A stretch of 64,000 nt of DNA, taken from Paragorgia papillata (lineage: Eukaryota > Cnidaria > Anthozoa > Scleralcyonacea > Coralliidae). The translations under genes were made by a program, and so were the position numbers. The notes beneath the pieces were generated by a model, which saw nothing but the letters and a program-made list of their open reading frames with translations, searched no databases and had not been told where the DNA came from. Location of the stretch: NCBI GenBank assembly GCA_035771165.1, contig JAWNZC010000322.1, positions 8,657,001 to 8,721,000 on the forward strand, written 5' to 3'. Positions 1 through 11,818 of this stretch are shown piece after piece; the first letter of the stretch is position 1; every line of letters starts with the position of its first letter.

Positions 1-1980
1 CACAATCAAGTAGTTGCATTCACAATTTCAATTGAGATGCTGGTCATCCCAATCCAAATCAAATCACATCAAATTGCGCAATCAAACACCTGAGTGCCTG
101 CCCACATAATTTGAGTGCTTTTATAAAATACATGTAGGTAGATATGGGTATTTTGTGTTAACAAAAGTATAATACAGTATAATTACTCCCAACAAATGAA
201 GTATTATTTTACCAAAAGATAACTGAAGCATTTTCTAGCAAGTATAGAAGCCTCATCTATACTTATTATATATACCTTTTTAAATAATTATCAATTATTG
301 GATGAGTCTGAGCAAAATATCATGATTTATCAGTGGCGAGACACTGACAAATCATGATATTTTGCAATTGTAGACAAGTTCAATAATTTTACCATTGATT
401 TCATAAAATAGTTAAACATTTGAAATGCTGAAGTTAGAGATTGCCAATCCTCTCTCTGTCTTCGGCATACTAATAAAAATCTTCTTAAACTTACTTTTTG
501 TTGGCATGAGTCTTGCTTTTTATCTCACTAAATCTTCCTTTTAACTATTTCTTTTCTGAAGTATATTGTTGTTATGGATGCTTCCAAATACTCTCAATTA
601 CTTCCTCGGATAGCTGAAGAACTAGCCACCATCGCCACCATGTTTACAAAAATTATTTGCAGTTTATAGCAGTGCTATCACTAGGGCACATGCTCATAAA
701 ATTATTTGCAGCAAAAAATTATTTGCACTCAGTTATTTGCAGGTGAATAAAACAATCAGAATGCAGGATAGAGATCAAATGAATGATAATTTTAAATATC
801 CTTCAATAAATACATGTATAACTGTTTCTTTTCTTCCCATTGCCTATTTGCTTTTAAATTTTTACATTTTCCACACAACTATTAGGGCTTTAACATCCTT
901 GTGCAACTAAAATAATTCAAGCATGACAAAAACAAAACAAGTGTGTCTTTTGGGATTGCAATCTTGAAACTGTTTACACAGAAACTCTTGATATATGGAT
1001 CACATCTCAATCCAGATGCCAATCCACCTCTCAATCTGGATTAAATTGATTGCAATCACAATCCAGATTAGGTGTTTACACAGAAAAAATTACCACTCTG
1101 ACCTGGATCGTCATCCCAATATTTTTGTGCTGTGTAAATGGGGTATATGATTGCAGATAGCTACATGTCACTTATAGCATCAATTACATGATTGTAGTTA
1201 CACTATTACTTAGACATAAAAACTTTTTAGATACAATGTATTTATATATTTTTTTTGTATAAACAATTAACAACTAGCTAGAACTATGAAACATCATCAA
1301 CATTATTTTTAATAAAGATGTTTTTATCATTTAACCCTTTAACAGGCACATTTCTACAAGAGTTCCCTACTTAATTAATATATAGACAGAGTAAAACCTA
1401 TAAGTCATGTCAATTACTGTAAATTATCCTATTGCCTGTTATTAAAAGGGTTATTAAAGAAACCATTGGTTTTTAAGATTTTCAGTATTGATTGATTAAT
1501 TATTAAGCTTACTGTATCTGTTAAGACCGACTTTTACTGATTATTCATTCATCAATTTATAGTTAAGTACCTATTCAAAATACTGTGACAGTGACATGCA
1601 ATATAAAAAGAAATGTTTGTCCATGTTGTTAAAAGAAGCAAAAGCTGAATTAACCAACTTTAAATAAAGGTAGAAATATCATGCAAAATATTACGAAATA
1701 TAGAGCGTCTATGAATTCGGCTTATCCGTTATCGTAATAGTGTAATACCCAATATGGACAGTCGAACTACCTGTACTTGTATAAACATCGATGAGAATCT
1801 CGCTCACATACATTTACTTAGAGATGTATTTACAATAATTCAGCGGTCAGATAGGCGGCTAACCACAAAATAACTAAGAAATGATATACACCACATAACC
1901 ACCCCACAATGTTCTCTAAAATCTATAAAACAGATAGCACAATCACAGTATTAAAATAACAAAAATTGAAAAATACTTAC
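1..1980. other. Intron sequence downstream of a signal-peptide exon; no exon seen
   Basis: I see no coding exon here. It should be the first intron of the minus-strand gene whose exon 1 is at 1981-2053. It holds a hairpin at about 312-365 (arms around AAATATCATGATTT) and short repeats of TTATTTGCAG near 650-745. TGTTTACACAGAAA occurs twice (about 969 and 1074), possibly the ends of a small element. Confidence 0.4.
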
Positions 1981-2053
1981 TCAGACAATATGAAGCCACA
2001 AACAAACAGGGAAGTAACGCGAAGAACAACCAAATGCTCTTGATACTACCCAT
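1981..2053 (-). CDS. Signal-peptide exon (exon 1) of a secreted or membrane protein gene
   Basis: The minus strand opens with an ATG at 2053 and encodes about 24 residues beginning MGSIKSIWLFFALLPCLFVA, a short basic start followed by a hydrophobic core, typical of a signal peptide. It ends at a strong donor (GTAAGT, 1980-1975), leaving the frame in phase 1. The rest of the gene lies left of the window. Phase-1 splicing after the signal peptide is usual for genes built from EGF, Ig and FN3 modules, and the receptor gene ending at 8564 lies upstream on the same strand, so this may be a tandem relative. That relationship is inference. The exon call rests on ATG, hydrophobicity and donor. Confidence 0.6.
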
Positions 2054-2270
2054 CGCCTAATAAATTCCCATCCAAAAGAGTCGACAACGAAGATATATTA
2101 GTTGACAGAGAATACAATATTAGTGCAAACACAACTCACTAGCTTTTAATAGCTTCACTTCCTCACAATCTCTCAAGAATCAAGATCAGGAACTGTGGTC
2201 TAGCTTGTTTCACTTAACACTGTATGGTGGTAGCCAATCAGAATTCCTGATAGAACATTGGGTGGAATTT
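2054..2270 (-). promoter_or_regulatory. Probable promoter and 5' UTR of the signal-peptide gene
   Basis: This is the sequence immediately upstream of the ATG at 2053 on the minus strand. No clear TATA box was recognised. The assignment is by position only. Confidence 0.3.
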
Positions 2271-2399
2271 CTGATTTCCGGTCTACTTTGAATAATTATG
2301 CTCACAATGTGCAAGACAGGGGGGAACATTTTACATTCAACAGCGGGTTTCTAATAGTTTCCCAGTACGGCCAGTACGTGTTTATTAGATAGAGCAAAA

Positions 2400-2560
2400 T
2401 GAAAAGGTGGTAAAGTTGGTAAACAGCCGAGAATAGTTTTGATATAAACAAAATATTGACGTTTCGAGCGGAGCCTTTCATCTGAGTAAAATGTGTGATC
2501 AAAAGGGCAGCCGGCCTTAATGTCAGTATTTCGTTATCAAAAATTCAAAAGTATTCAGAT
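2400..2560. repeat. Dispersed repeat containing CGTTTCGAGCGGAGCC
   Basis: The block with AGCCGAGAATAGTTTTGAT, CGTTTCGAGCGGAGCC and CAGTATTTCGTTATCAAAA recurs at 17,365-17,500, where it forms a hairpin. It is probably a non-autonomous element. The copy here is less symmetrical. Confidence 0.45.
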
Positions 2561-2749
2561 CTTATACCATAAACTTCCTCTTAACTTCCCCGTAGTATAG
2601 ACTATAGACATAAAAATATGTTCTGAATGTAAAATATATAATACAATAAACTCTGATAATTAGCCGGAAATTATATTTTTCCAGAGGTTTTTGATGGACT
2701 TATTTTTTGTCTTGTATTTATTTTGGAGAGAAAATCGCTCAAATATATA

Positions 2750-3870
2750 TAATGTGCTGCGGTACCCGGGTTACTGGCAAGTACGCGGAGCCTGAATCGA
2801 AGGCTGAATGTGCTGCATCATACTTCACACTGGAGTACAACCGAGCTCATGACATAGCGGCTCTGGTTTAGCAACCAGTATCCGCAAAAAAGGAAGAAAC
2901 AGAAACGAAGCCGAAACCTAGACTCGACCTACCACAGGTAAAAGAGGATATAGGCCTACAGACCAACAGATGGACAGACGGACAGACAGACAGACATACG
3001 AACAAAAAGACAAATTAAACAGGCAAACAGATAGAAAAACATAACCTTCGATTCTGGCATAGGTAAATATATTGCTATCTTAATACATTACACGCAGCTC
3101 GGCATGCTATATATAGAGCCATCATATCATGTATCTTGTTGGGGTTTGATAGTTGTCAAATTTATTCTATGATTGTAGCTTATCAATTGCTAAAGAAATT
3201 ATCTCGTCATTAATTTATTATTGAGTCGGTTTTCTTTGTTCTTTCGATGGCTTTATATGGCATAAAGCCCTTGAATAATAATTAGAAACGAAATGAAGAA
3301 AAAAACAAGGAAAATCTTTGTCCAAGGTGGAAAAAAAAGACAAAACTTTGTTGGAAAACCTCCTGAATAATAAATTAAGTCAGATTATATAGCATACATC
3401 CCTCGTTCTCGGGATTTATCTATTACTTAAAATATCCTTTATTATTGTTTGTAAACTACGCAATTAAACTTTGGATTTTTGAAAAATGATAGTCAGTCAC
3501 GCATGTACATCAAGTATGTGTCAAGCACGCATGCTTGAAGAAAATGGTACTGTGAATAAATACAGAGTTGGTACTTGACGGCTAGCACATGTAGCTTGCA
3601 TATATCAAGAAAATGATAGCACATATGCACAATAAACCACGATTGCTGATAAATCCACCAGCCCGCATGTATATATGCTGCACGAATTTATTATATTTAA
3701 TATATAATATATATCTCTTTAGAAACCACTTTCCCTAGGCACTACTGCGCGGTAGTGGATACCATTCTTCCTCCATTCATCCTCCAACACTAGAAATACT
3801 GTTCCCCCCGGACACTATGTTGTTGCAGTACAAAAGTGCCCATAAAATAGCAAGTCGGAAAATCTTTTTT
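2750..3870. other. Intergenic sequence, no gene seen
   Basis: AT-rich sequence with a short (GACA)n-like tract near 2970-3010 and no convincing ORF or exon. Confidence 0.4.
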
Positions 3871-4930
3871 AGAAATAAGAATAAAATTCATATAAACAAT
3901 GCCTATCTATTTTTGTAAAACGTAACAGTCACATGGACACGCACGCAGGAGTGCATGATAAGAATTCTTAGGCCTGCGCAATCTCGTTCCCAAAGCCCAC
4001 GTTCCCCACCCGGGAAACGAGAGACTCTGGGATAATCCGTTTCAAATCGTTACGTTATTGGCTGAATAGTGAGCATGAGTTGGTCTGAAGTGACCGGAAG
4101 TAGAATTAATAAAACCAAAATAACAAAGATGTCGGACGACAAGACTCCAGATCAGTGCAAGACTCCAGTGAAGACGTTGCCGCGATCGATATCTTCGCCG
4201 TATGTGTGTAGATGCTGTAATTCGAGCTTCGCCTGCAATCCCATTGACTTGTTTAGGGAAAAGTCAAACAAGGAGAACATACATACTATCCAGATTCCAC
4301 TAATTCCGCTCGGATATTTACGCATGGGCCATGGGTACCTCAACCGGAATAACAAGAATCCAGCTGTGATTTGAAACGGATTATCCCAGAAGCTCTCGTT
4401 TCCCGGGTGGCCTCAATCTCGTTCCCAGAGCCCACGTTCCCCTGCGCTAATTCAATTTTATTCGACGAAACTGCGACGTATAATAACTCCATAAAATTCG
4501 ACGCACGAATTAAATTCGTCTCGACAATTAAATTCGTCCGAGTCAGACGGATAGTGCGACGATAATGCGTGTTCGAGTTACACGTCGAATTATCGTCGCG
4601 TGTTATAAAATGTTTCTCTTTTGTCGGCTGTGACAATTCGGCGCCATGTTTCCAAGAAGTCGTTTTCAAGCTTCACGAGTCCAAGTAAAAACAATTAAAT
4701 TCGACTGAAATTCGACGTCCAACTCGACGTCGCATTTACGATTAAATTCGTCTATTGTGCGACGTTTTTAGCGCAAGCCTTATGTCAGTTGGTTGCCATC
4801 TGTTTATTTGACCGTAAAATAATTAACTCCACAAAATATAGAAGTACGGTCCTGCACTACTGCGTGTCCATGTGACTGTGTTACGATTTATAAAAATAGA
4901 TAGGCATCGCCTAGATGAATTTTATTCAGA
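3870..4930. mobile_element. Nested inverted-repeat elements (outer MITE)
   Basis: Inverted arms at about 3,879-3,957 and 4,848-4,926 match closely (both contain GTGTCCATGTGACTGT, AAAAATAGATAGGCAT and ATGAATTTTATT in opposite orientation). Between them lie two further elements: one with inverted arms at about 4,009-4,047 and 4,370-4,409 flanked by 29 bp direct repeats (3,979 and 4,414), and one rich in ATTAAATTCGTC words (about 4,447-4,770). No transposase is encoded, so these are non-autonomous insertions stacked in one another. Confidence 0.65.
4129..4374 (+). pseudogene. Captured gene fragment, zinc-associated-domain-like first exon
   Basis: An ORF starting at AAGATGTCGG encodes about 81 residues with SPYVCRCCNSSF followed by IDLFREKS and a KEN segment. 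This Cys-pair plus 'LF..S..KEN' pattern resembles the opening exon of cysteine-rich, ZAD-like proteins that I recall from cnidarian genomes. That recognition is from memory and uncertain. The ORF ends inside the right inverted arm of a MITE-like element (4,009-4,409), and no downstream exon with the matching second Cys pair was seen. It is therefore best read as an exon fragment carried by a non-autonomous element, not a working gene. Confidence 0.35.
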
Positions 4931-5235
4931 TAAAAGCCTCAGTTTAACAAAATATCACTGTTTTTATAGGAAGCGCTAAACCTTGTAAGAGAGCAATATT
5001 TTGAGTGTGCCACAAAACCTTGGCTTGATATCGTATAATTATGTAAATTCAGATAAAATATAAGCGACCGATCTTTGTGGGCATTTACAATGGAAAGTCG
5101 AACTCGCTCGCGAGAAGCTTAATTTAAGACACTAGCATCTGTTAATGTCAGAAAATTATCAAAGTTTAATTCACGTTTGCTCTCCTCAGGTTCTTTTTTT
5201 ACGGAAGCCCCAGACGCGACATCATAAAATTTAAT

Positions 5236-5440
5236 TTTGTATTTTGCATTTTTGTGTTTTGTATTTTTAACTTTTGTATTTTTAACTTCCACATTTATAA
5301 CTTTTGTGTTTTTAACTTTTGTATTTTTAACTTTTGTGTTTTTAACTTTTACATTTTTGTACTTTTGTATTTTAAACTTTTGTATTTTTAACTTTTACAT
5401 TTTTAACTTTTGCATTTTTGTATTTTTAAATTTTTGTGTT
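5236..5440. repeat. TTTTTAACTTTTGTA minisatellite
   Basis: About a dozen imperfect 14-17 bp units of TTTTTAACTTTTGTA or ACATT variants. The open frame across it (Phe/Cys/Ile/Val-rich) is an artefact of the repeat. Confidence 0.8.
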
Positions 5441-5901
5441 TTGTATTAGTTGCATTTCGGCATCAATGTTCAGTATGCGAAAGCAACCAATAGGCGCGTC
5501 TGAGTGACTGACCAGGCGGCGTACTTGGCTATATATTAGGGACCTTAAGATGCTAGGTCGACGACGGCGTTTAAAAACCAACAAAAATTCTATAACTGAA
5601 ACCGTCACGGTTAACTAACTATTATATTTGATATTCAAAGTTAGTTTAATGACTTTTAAAACGCCCCAGTATTGCTAAAATGATTGTAGTGTTTGTATTG
5701 AAGTCAATCTCAAGCAACACTTCTCATCTTTTGGCCGTCGACGTCGTCCTGAAGACGTGAAAATGCTCTAAGTAGCGTTGTATAAAGAACGAGGACGGTG
5801 TTGGGATTACTCTGGGGATTACAAATTATTCATTCTCTTTGTTTTACAACTAGAATTATTTTATTTGGAGGACGCCGTCGTTGAAGTTGCGGTCGTAGAT
5901 C

Positions 5902-6076
5902 TTAAGCCTGGTTTCCATATAGCCGTAAGAGTCGGCGGCATGTCTGCGGCAAGGGGCAATGGTCCAATCGCATACAGCTTTTTATTGCTGGCAAATTCAA
6001 CAGTCTATTATTGGACCATCGCCCCTTACCGCAGCCATGCCGCCGGCTCTTACGGCTATATGGAAACCAGGCTTTA
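5902..6076. mobile_element. MITE with GCCTGGTTTCCATATA termini and TTAA target
   Basis: The two ends are near-perfect inverted repeats of roughly 65 bp, beginning GCCTGGTTTCCATATAGC next to TTAA on both sides. The same terminal 16 bp ends a second element at 27,692-28,556. TTAA flanks suggest mobilisation by a piggyBac-like transposase, which is inference. Confidence 0.8.
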
Positions 6077-6235
6077 AGGTCCCTATATTATTGACAGTAG
6101 TTCGTGACATAATTATACACAATAATACAAATTAACTGATGACCGTCAAAGGCGCTGAAGACATTGCAATCCTGTCAAACGCAACTGATGCAAACCAGAA
6201 AACGCTGTGGGTTTGCTTTGTTTCAGTTCAGATAG

Positions 6236-6355
6236 CCTGCGTAGCAGGCATTACATGTGGCCGTTTGGGAGACTGGATGAGAGGACTGGGGAGAGGTTTC
6301 TTTCAAGTTTGGCCCTCTCCCCAGTCCCCTCAGTTTCCCAAACGCCCATATGTAA
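6236..6355. repeat. Hairpin repeat of the TAGCCTGCGTAGCAGGC family
   Basis: TAGCCTGCGTAGCAGGCATT is followed by inverted arms with GGCCGTTTGGGAGACTG and CCCCAGTCCCCTCAG. The same AGCCTGCGTAGCAGGCGTTA word ends the element at 25,940-27,620. Confidence 0.6.
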
Positions 6356-6694
6356 CAAAAAAGTTAAGTTGTAATGTACTTGGGTAGAATTCAAGTATGC
6401 ATCGTAGTATGAATTCATCTGTGTTCTTAACAGTCAGTAAGTTAAACTTGAAAACCTTTTCACTCGCTCGACCGTCGTCGGTTTTTCAATTATGACCATT
6501 TTTGGCAACCTTTGCAAAAAGTTAAAATATTAAATTACATTGGCGTTGTCTAAGCAGGAAACGCAATGCCAATGTTTGGTAACGTCGCTTTTCTGCTGGC
6601 AAATTGGAAATTTGCCTTTAATACACAGCAGGATAATACACGACAAACTAACTTTAGCCTATATATGTTTCTTGAAGCTTTGCATGGAGTTGTA

Positions 6695-6930
6695 ATTATG
6701 TGGATACTTCTGTCTTCCATGTAAATTTATATTTTATGCTGAGCTTTCGTCCCGTTGGCCAGGGACGACTTCAGAGCTTACAAAACATTGAATGTTTAAC
6801 ATTGTCATCTACATGGTAAATAACTATAACGGAACAAGTTGTTTGTACAATGTTTTGTAAGCTCTGAAGACGTCCCGGGCCAATGCGCTCAGCATAGAAT
6901 AGTAATATACATGGGAGTATCCACAAATGT
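6695..6930. mobile_element. Foldback MITE
   Basis: Inverted arms of nearly 100 bp at about 6,695-6,790 and 6,845-6,930 share ATGCTGAGC, GGGACG and GAGCTTACAAAACATTG in opposite orientation. TTAACTTTAGCCT flanks it on both sides (about 6,649 and 6,937). Confidence 0.7.
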
Positions 6931-6959
6931 TTTGATTTAATTAACTTTAGCCTAGCCCC

Positions 6960-6992
6960 CACCCCACGCACGCACGCACGCACGCACGCAAA
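6960..6992. repeat. (CGCA)n/(CA)n simple repeat
   Basis: CGCACGCACGCACGCA followed by ACACACACA. Confidence 0.8.
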
Positions 6993-7570
6993 CACACACA
7001 CATATATTTTACAAAACGTTTGACGAAGGCGTTCCGAAGTTTGTTCGTTAGTTCCGAAGTGGGCGCAATGAACTTGGCAACTTCATTACGTATAATAGCC
7101 ATTCAGGTTGCGACTTTCGACTTTCGAGTGCGAGATTGCAAAGTTTGAAATTTGAGTAGTTATTGTAGCGCGTCGTTAGTATTAATTATGAATCCGATGA
7201 ATGATAAATTATTTCAGCCGACAAGGGCGGGAAACAAGCCAACTACTCGGTGGGTAAAATAATTGTAAATCTAAATAATACGAGTAATTAAATCAAGCTG
7301 ATACTTCAGTAGTGCTTTCGCTCCAAGCGAAAGTTCTCCAAGCGAAATGAATTAGATGGATTTGATTCGAGGTCAGCTGAAGTCTACTAGTAAATTGATT
7401 TGTCGTGAGAGTATCAACTATTAAATTATATATTTATAGGTCTCATCAAGTTTATCTTTGAATCAGTGTTTATATCGATGTCGACAATTCTTCCATATTT
7501 ACTCTATATACGTCCAACAGGGAACTTCGAAATGATGAAACAACCAACTTCGCAATCTCGCAACAAAAAC

Positions 7571-7815
7571 TACTATACGATTACAGGTTTGTCTATTATT
7601 AACTCCCACAACGCTGGCTAATTGACTCATTGTCTTTCGTTTGAGAAGCATTTCAAAAACTCGTTCTACGTGTTTGATCGATTAAGTTCGCTCCTCGAGA
7701 TTCATTGCTTTCTCATATTTTCGGTATTAATGGTTTCTCAAACGAAAGACAATGAGCCAATAATCAGCCATGCAGCGTTTGGGAGTTATAATAAAGACAA
7801 CCTGCAATCGTATAT
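7571..7815. mobile_element. MITE with 80 bp inverted repeats
   Basis: Arms at about 7,571-7,651 and 7,728-7,815 contain CATTGTCTTTCGTTTGAGAA in opposite orientation and outer ends with TATACGATT. No transposase is present. Confidence 0.75.
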
Positions 7816-8563
7816 AGTGGTACCTTTTCACTAACTCGAATAATTAATTTTATAGGGAAAATCCCAGTAAACAAGCCCTCTCATTGGCTAAAGCTGAATT
7901 TCTACAAGTCGTAAAATGTCGCGCGCTCGACATTTTATTTTCAGTGTTTTGTGAGTTTCCATGTGGAACGAAGTAGAAAACTATTCAATTTGTACAATAG
8001 AAAATCAAGTGCGCGATATTTTACACCTATTATAAAAAAATTAGAGTAAAATATATACAGATGATCAGCAGTGGCATGGATGAAAACATTTATTGGGGGA
8101 GATAGGAGCAATTAGTCGCTTTAAAAAAAAACAAATTTGGCCGCACCTTATGATATAATCACAGACTCATTTTCTCAACGAAATTTGAGATAATAGAGTC
8201 GTGACTCGATCCCACATAATAAAACATGACTTCTATTTAGTTTAAAATTTTACCCTACAATTTTTTTCTATTTAAAAGCCGTGCTTGTATGTTTAAAGGA
8301 ACAGCGTCTCTATGACGCAAAGTTAAACATGATTAAAATTATGGCCAACATTACACACATCAAAAATGAGACTAACTTTGGGGGAAAGTGCACTAAGCTA
8401 ACGAATTACTTCTATAACGTTTTCAATATTGTTTGTTTTCCCTGCACACAATTTTCTATTAATTAAGTAGTAATTTTACACATGACGCTGATCTTAACAA
8501 AGATTTAACAGGTCGCTGGTTTAGCGTTACTTATTTACGTAGTAACTCAGTCTCTAATAATGG

Positions 8564-8925
8564 CTAGCACCGACGAGGGCTTTTTGAATGCATTACTTCT
8601 TCATAATCTGCCTCATTTTCACTTTTGACTTGCGCATCGTTACTTGCGACATTCCTTGAAGTCATAAGCAGAGATTGATAATTATTATCTTCTTCATTCA
8701 TTCGTTGCAAGTCCAGTTCTTCGTAGGTAGCGCCATGTTCTAATCCGTCACCAGAAGGTTCACCAACAGGACTTGGCGTAGAATAATCTCTTCTTTTGCT
8801 TAAGTGGTGACGCCACCACATCGTGGCGTATGAGAACACTATTCCAATAATTATTCCACAAATTGTTGCGATAACAAATAGGTACCATTCTGTGCTGCAA
8901 TTGCCTTTGTCAGAAATTGTTTTTC
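8564..8925 (-). CDS. Receptor gene, last exon: transmembrane helix and tyrosine-motif tail
   Basis: The exon starts after the acceptor TTTTTTGCAG and ends at TAG (8564-8566). It encodes a short extracellular stub with one Cys, a hydrophobic helix (WYLFVIATICGIIIGIVF), a basic stop-transfer (RHHLSKRR) and a cytoplasmic tail of about 90 residues. The tail carries YEEL and YQSL separated by 11 residues, then YEEV. YxxL pairs at this spacing resemble ITAM signalling motifs that bind SH2 proteins after phosphorylation, which would be inference here. There is no kinase or phosphatase domain because the tail ends at the stop. It joins in phase 1 to the exon at 15,649. A type I membrane receptor is the likely product; I cannot name the family. 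Confidence 0.7.
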
Positions 8926-9184
8926 CTGCAAAAAATGAGATATCGATTTAATTTCTCAAATATCATTTAAATCACAAATGTAGCTTTTTTCTGTTTCTAA
9001 GAGCTCGGCGGGAACAAAACAAAGGCTAATTTTAGACCTAACGGCTAAGCAAGGGCAGACCGCGAGGCCAGAACAGTCCTCGCCTGGTATGAAAATACCA
9101 CTCTTATAACGTACTAAGATACTAAATAATATGTTCAACAGTTAGCTTAGTTCGTCTACTGTCTTAATTAAGCAAACTTCTGTA

Positions 9185-9360
9185 TCTGGTCGGATGTACG
9201 TATGTATGCTACTATATGCTTCGTCCCGTCTTCGCAGTCACCAACTCCACCATTCGAACACTTTTGTCTTCGCTTTGGTAGACTTTGGTAATCCGAGCAA
9301 GAGAACACTCGTTTCTTGTCACTTCTTTACGACGAAGTAGGACCAGGTCATGCACCCTAT
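9185..9360 (-). pseudogene. BEL/Pao integrase C-terminal remnant
   Basis: On the minus strand a frame reads HDLVLLRRKEVTRNE then LARITKVYQSED, the C-terminal integrase segment of BEL/Pao (VGDLVLV...PLARV pattern). The catalytic core is absent, deleted between here and 9,669. Confidence 0.55.
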
Positions 9361-10156
9361 TAAATTTGGCAATTCATTCTCCCATTCTCTTCTTGGCTGA
9401 AGCATGGGTATGTCGCCATTGTTAGGCGTGTAGATCTGTTTGGCTGAATACCCCTGGCGTTGTTTTGCAATCCAAAAATTTTGGTCCCGTTGGCCGTTTT
9501 GAATTGTACAGGTAACAAATGCTCATTTCGGGGGCTCCACCAGATGAGTGCCCCAGGGGCCCCCACATGCTTAATCCGGCCCTGATGGCAAACAGACTTG
9601 CTAGCGAGCCAACAACAGCAGAATAACAGTGTTAAACATCCAGAAACTGTATCTATACTTTGTTTATTTTAAACAATGTGTTTACTTTGAGTGGAGTTGG
9701 ACAGTTTTTTTGAAAAATGTTGCCGGCCGGCGCAACACCCTGAAACTCGCCTATTCTTGATGCGTTCAATGTCCTCACCGAATGCCTCGCGTTGTAGATT
9801 TGTAATTATCACAGTCTCTACTTGCTTTCGCGTATTGACAACACTGGAAACAGCTGTTTTTGCAGTCGGATTTCCTGGAGTCTGAAGGTCAGAATCGTTG
9901 AATTGTGCAAACATGATCAGCCGAGATACTGCTTTTACCAGATTTTTCCACTGCGAAAATATCGAAAGACGACTTGCCCCGAGGAACCGCTTTGTATGTA
10001 CCGTTGTACTTATTGTCTTAATCTCCAAGCGGACTCCGAGATCATCTGTAGACGTTTCTACGGTTGCCGAGTCTACTTGCATATTCGTGGGTGGGTTTTG
10101 GTCGTAGAGGAACTTTGGATCGGTGAGCCACCTAGAACTTCCGAGATCGCTAGCTT

Positions 10157-10800
10157 TCACTGAGCGGGTGGCCATAGATCAGCGGGGTTGAGATGCGTCG
10201 GTACGTAGCGCCATTGCTCTGCAGAAGAAGACTTTCTGATTCGTTCCACTCGGTTGGTCACGTAAACGTAGAATCGTCTAGTTTCGTTAGTGACGTAGTG
10301 AACTACTTTCACTTGCAGGATTAATTCATTGATCTCCACTCCGAGCACGGCAGCGCACAACTCCAGGCGAGGGATAATGGTAGCGTGGGATGGGACCAGC
10401 TTGGCTTTTCCAAGAACAAACGACACTTCGACTTGACCATTGGGCTGGACTGTTTTCAGTTAGGAAACTGCCGCGATGCCTTGCACTGAAGCATCACAAA
10501 AGGTGTCACGGAGCTCGGTGCGTCTTGTTTGTTCAAGCGATGCCGTCGCGTAAGCACGAGGAATCCTGAGATGTTGTAGGTCCGAAAGTGATTCGCATCA
10601 CGCTATTAGCCTGGTTTATACTCTTGAGGCAGGGGCTTGTCCCATTCTTCAAACTGCCGATCTTTTTGATGAGTTGGCATGGATCTAAGAAGAATCTTTC
10701 CCTGGATTACTACTGGTGCGGCAATTCCTAACGGGTAGTACAGGCTATTAATCACCGACAAAACACCACGTCTTGTAAATGGCTCGTCTCCAACGGTCAC
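10157..10800 (-). pseudogene. BEL/Pao reverse transcriptase end and RNase H
   Basis: RGVLSVINSLYYPLGIAAPV is the block after the polymerase core, and SHATIIPRLELCAAVLG with YVPTHLNPADLWPP belongs to the RNase H-like region of BEL/Pao. Several stops and shifts separate them. Confidence 0.7.
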
Positions 10801-11099
10801 TCTGAAGGTAAACGTGTCCGTTTCAACATACGCCCAATGATCGTTGAATCGGAGTGGTGTCTTGGTTCATGTCGAGGTCGCGAAAACCAGAAGCTCGGTC
10901 TTCACTTGGAAATGCTTGAATGCTTGGGTTACTTTGGGGTCGTTGGATGCGATTTTATGAAGACGTAGGTTATCGGTGGCTAGCGTAGCTGAGTACGTCG
11001 TAGTAAATCAATGGCGTGTTCGCTTTCAGACGTGGATTTTAGTTCATCGTCTACGTAGAAGTCTTTGTCTACGAATTCCTTGGCTTTGGATCCAAATTC

Positions 11100-11623
11100 G
11101 GCTTCTCCGACTAAGTGCTATCTTCCAAATGTTGCAACTGCTGCCGGGGATGAAGTATTCCCAAAGAGATGGACCTTCATTCTGTACTCCATTACCTCTC
11201 CGTCAGGATTGTTGTCCCTGTACCACAGAAAGCGCAGAAAATCCCTGTGATCTTCCTTGACGATGAATGAATAGAACATCTGCTCGGTGTCGGCCATGAA
11301 CGCTGTGGAATTATGGCGGAAGCGTAGTAGAACATCCAGTAGACTGTTTGTAAAGTCGGGACAAGGGAGGAGTAGTTTCAGCCTATTCCCAGGCTCTCTC
11401 TCTCCGCTGTTTTAATATTTGCTAGCATGGGCGTCTGTGCCCGAGCACCTTGAGCGGTGACGTCAGACCTAGGTACCAGTCTCATCAAATACGCGCGTGC
11501 TTTAGAACGATCTTTAAATAAACTACTCCAGCCTAGTCCCGTACTCGGTCGGTCGAAGACTACCCGGATCTTTTCAGGCTTCTGAGTGTGGTAGACACCA
11601 AAGTGTGGATGGTATACCAACAT
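11100..11623 (-). pseudogene. BEL/Pao reverse transcriptase, N-terminal part
   Basis: HFGVYHTQKPEKIRVVFD and, in another frame, MADTEQMFYSF and DHRDFLRFLWY are the first conserved blocks of BEL/Pao reverse transcriptase. A frameshift near 11,380-11,460 separates them and a stop follows near 11,110. Confidence 0.7.
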
Positions 11624-11818
11624 GGCTTAGCCAATACAAGATCTTTGGGTGGCACAAGTTCGGCATGTCCGTTGTCAAGAATTGTTTGCATGAAGACGAA
11701 GTAATGTTGTTTCATCAATGGCTTTCGATCAAGTGTTCTGCGCGTAGATTTGAGACGTTTGTATGCTTCTTCACGATTGATTGGTAGTTGCGTACTTCGT
11801 GGTATTTTTTACCATGTT

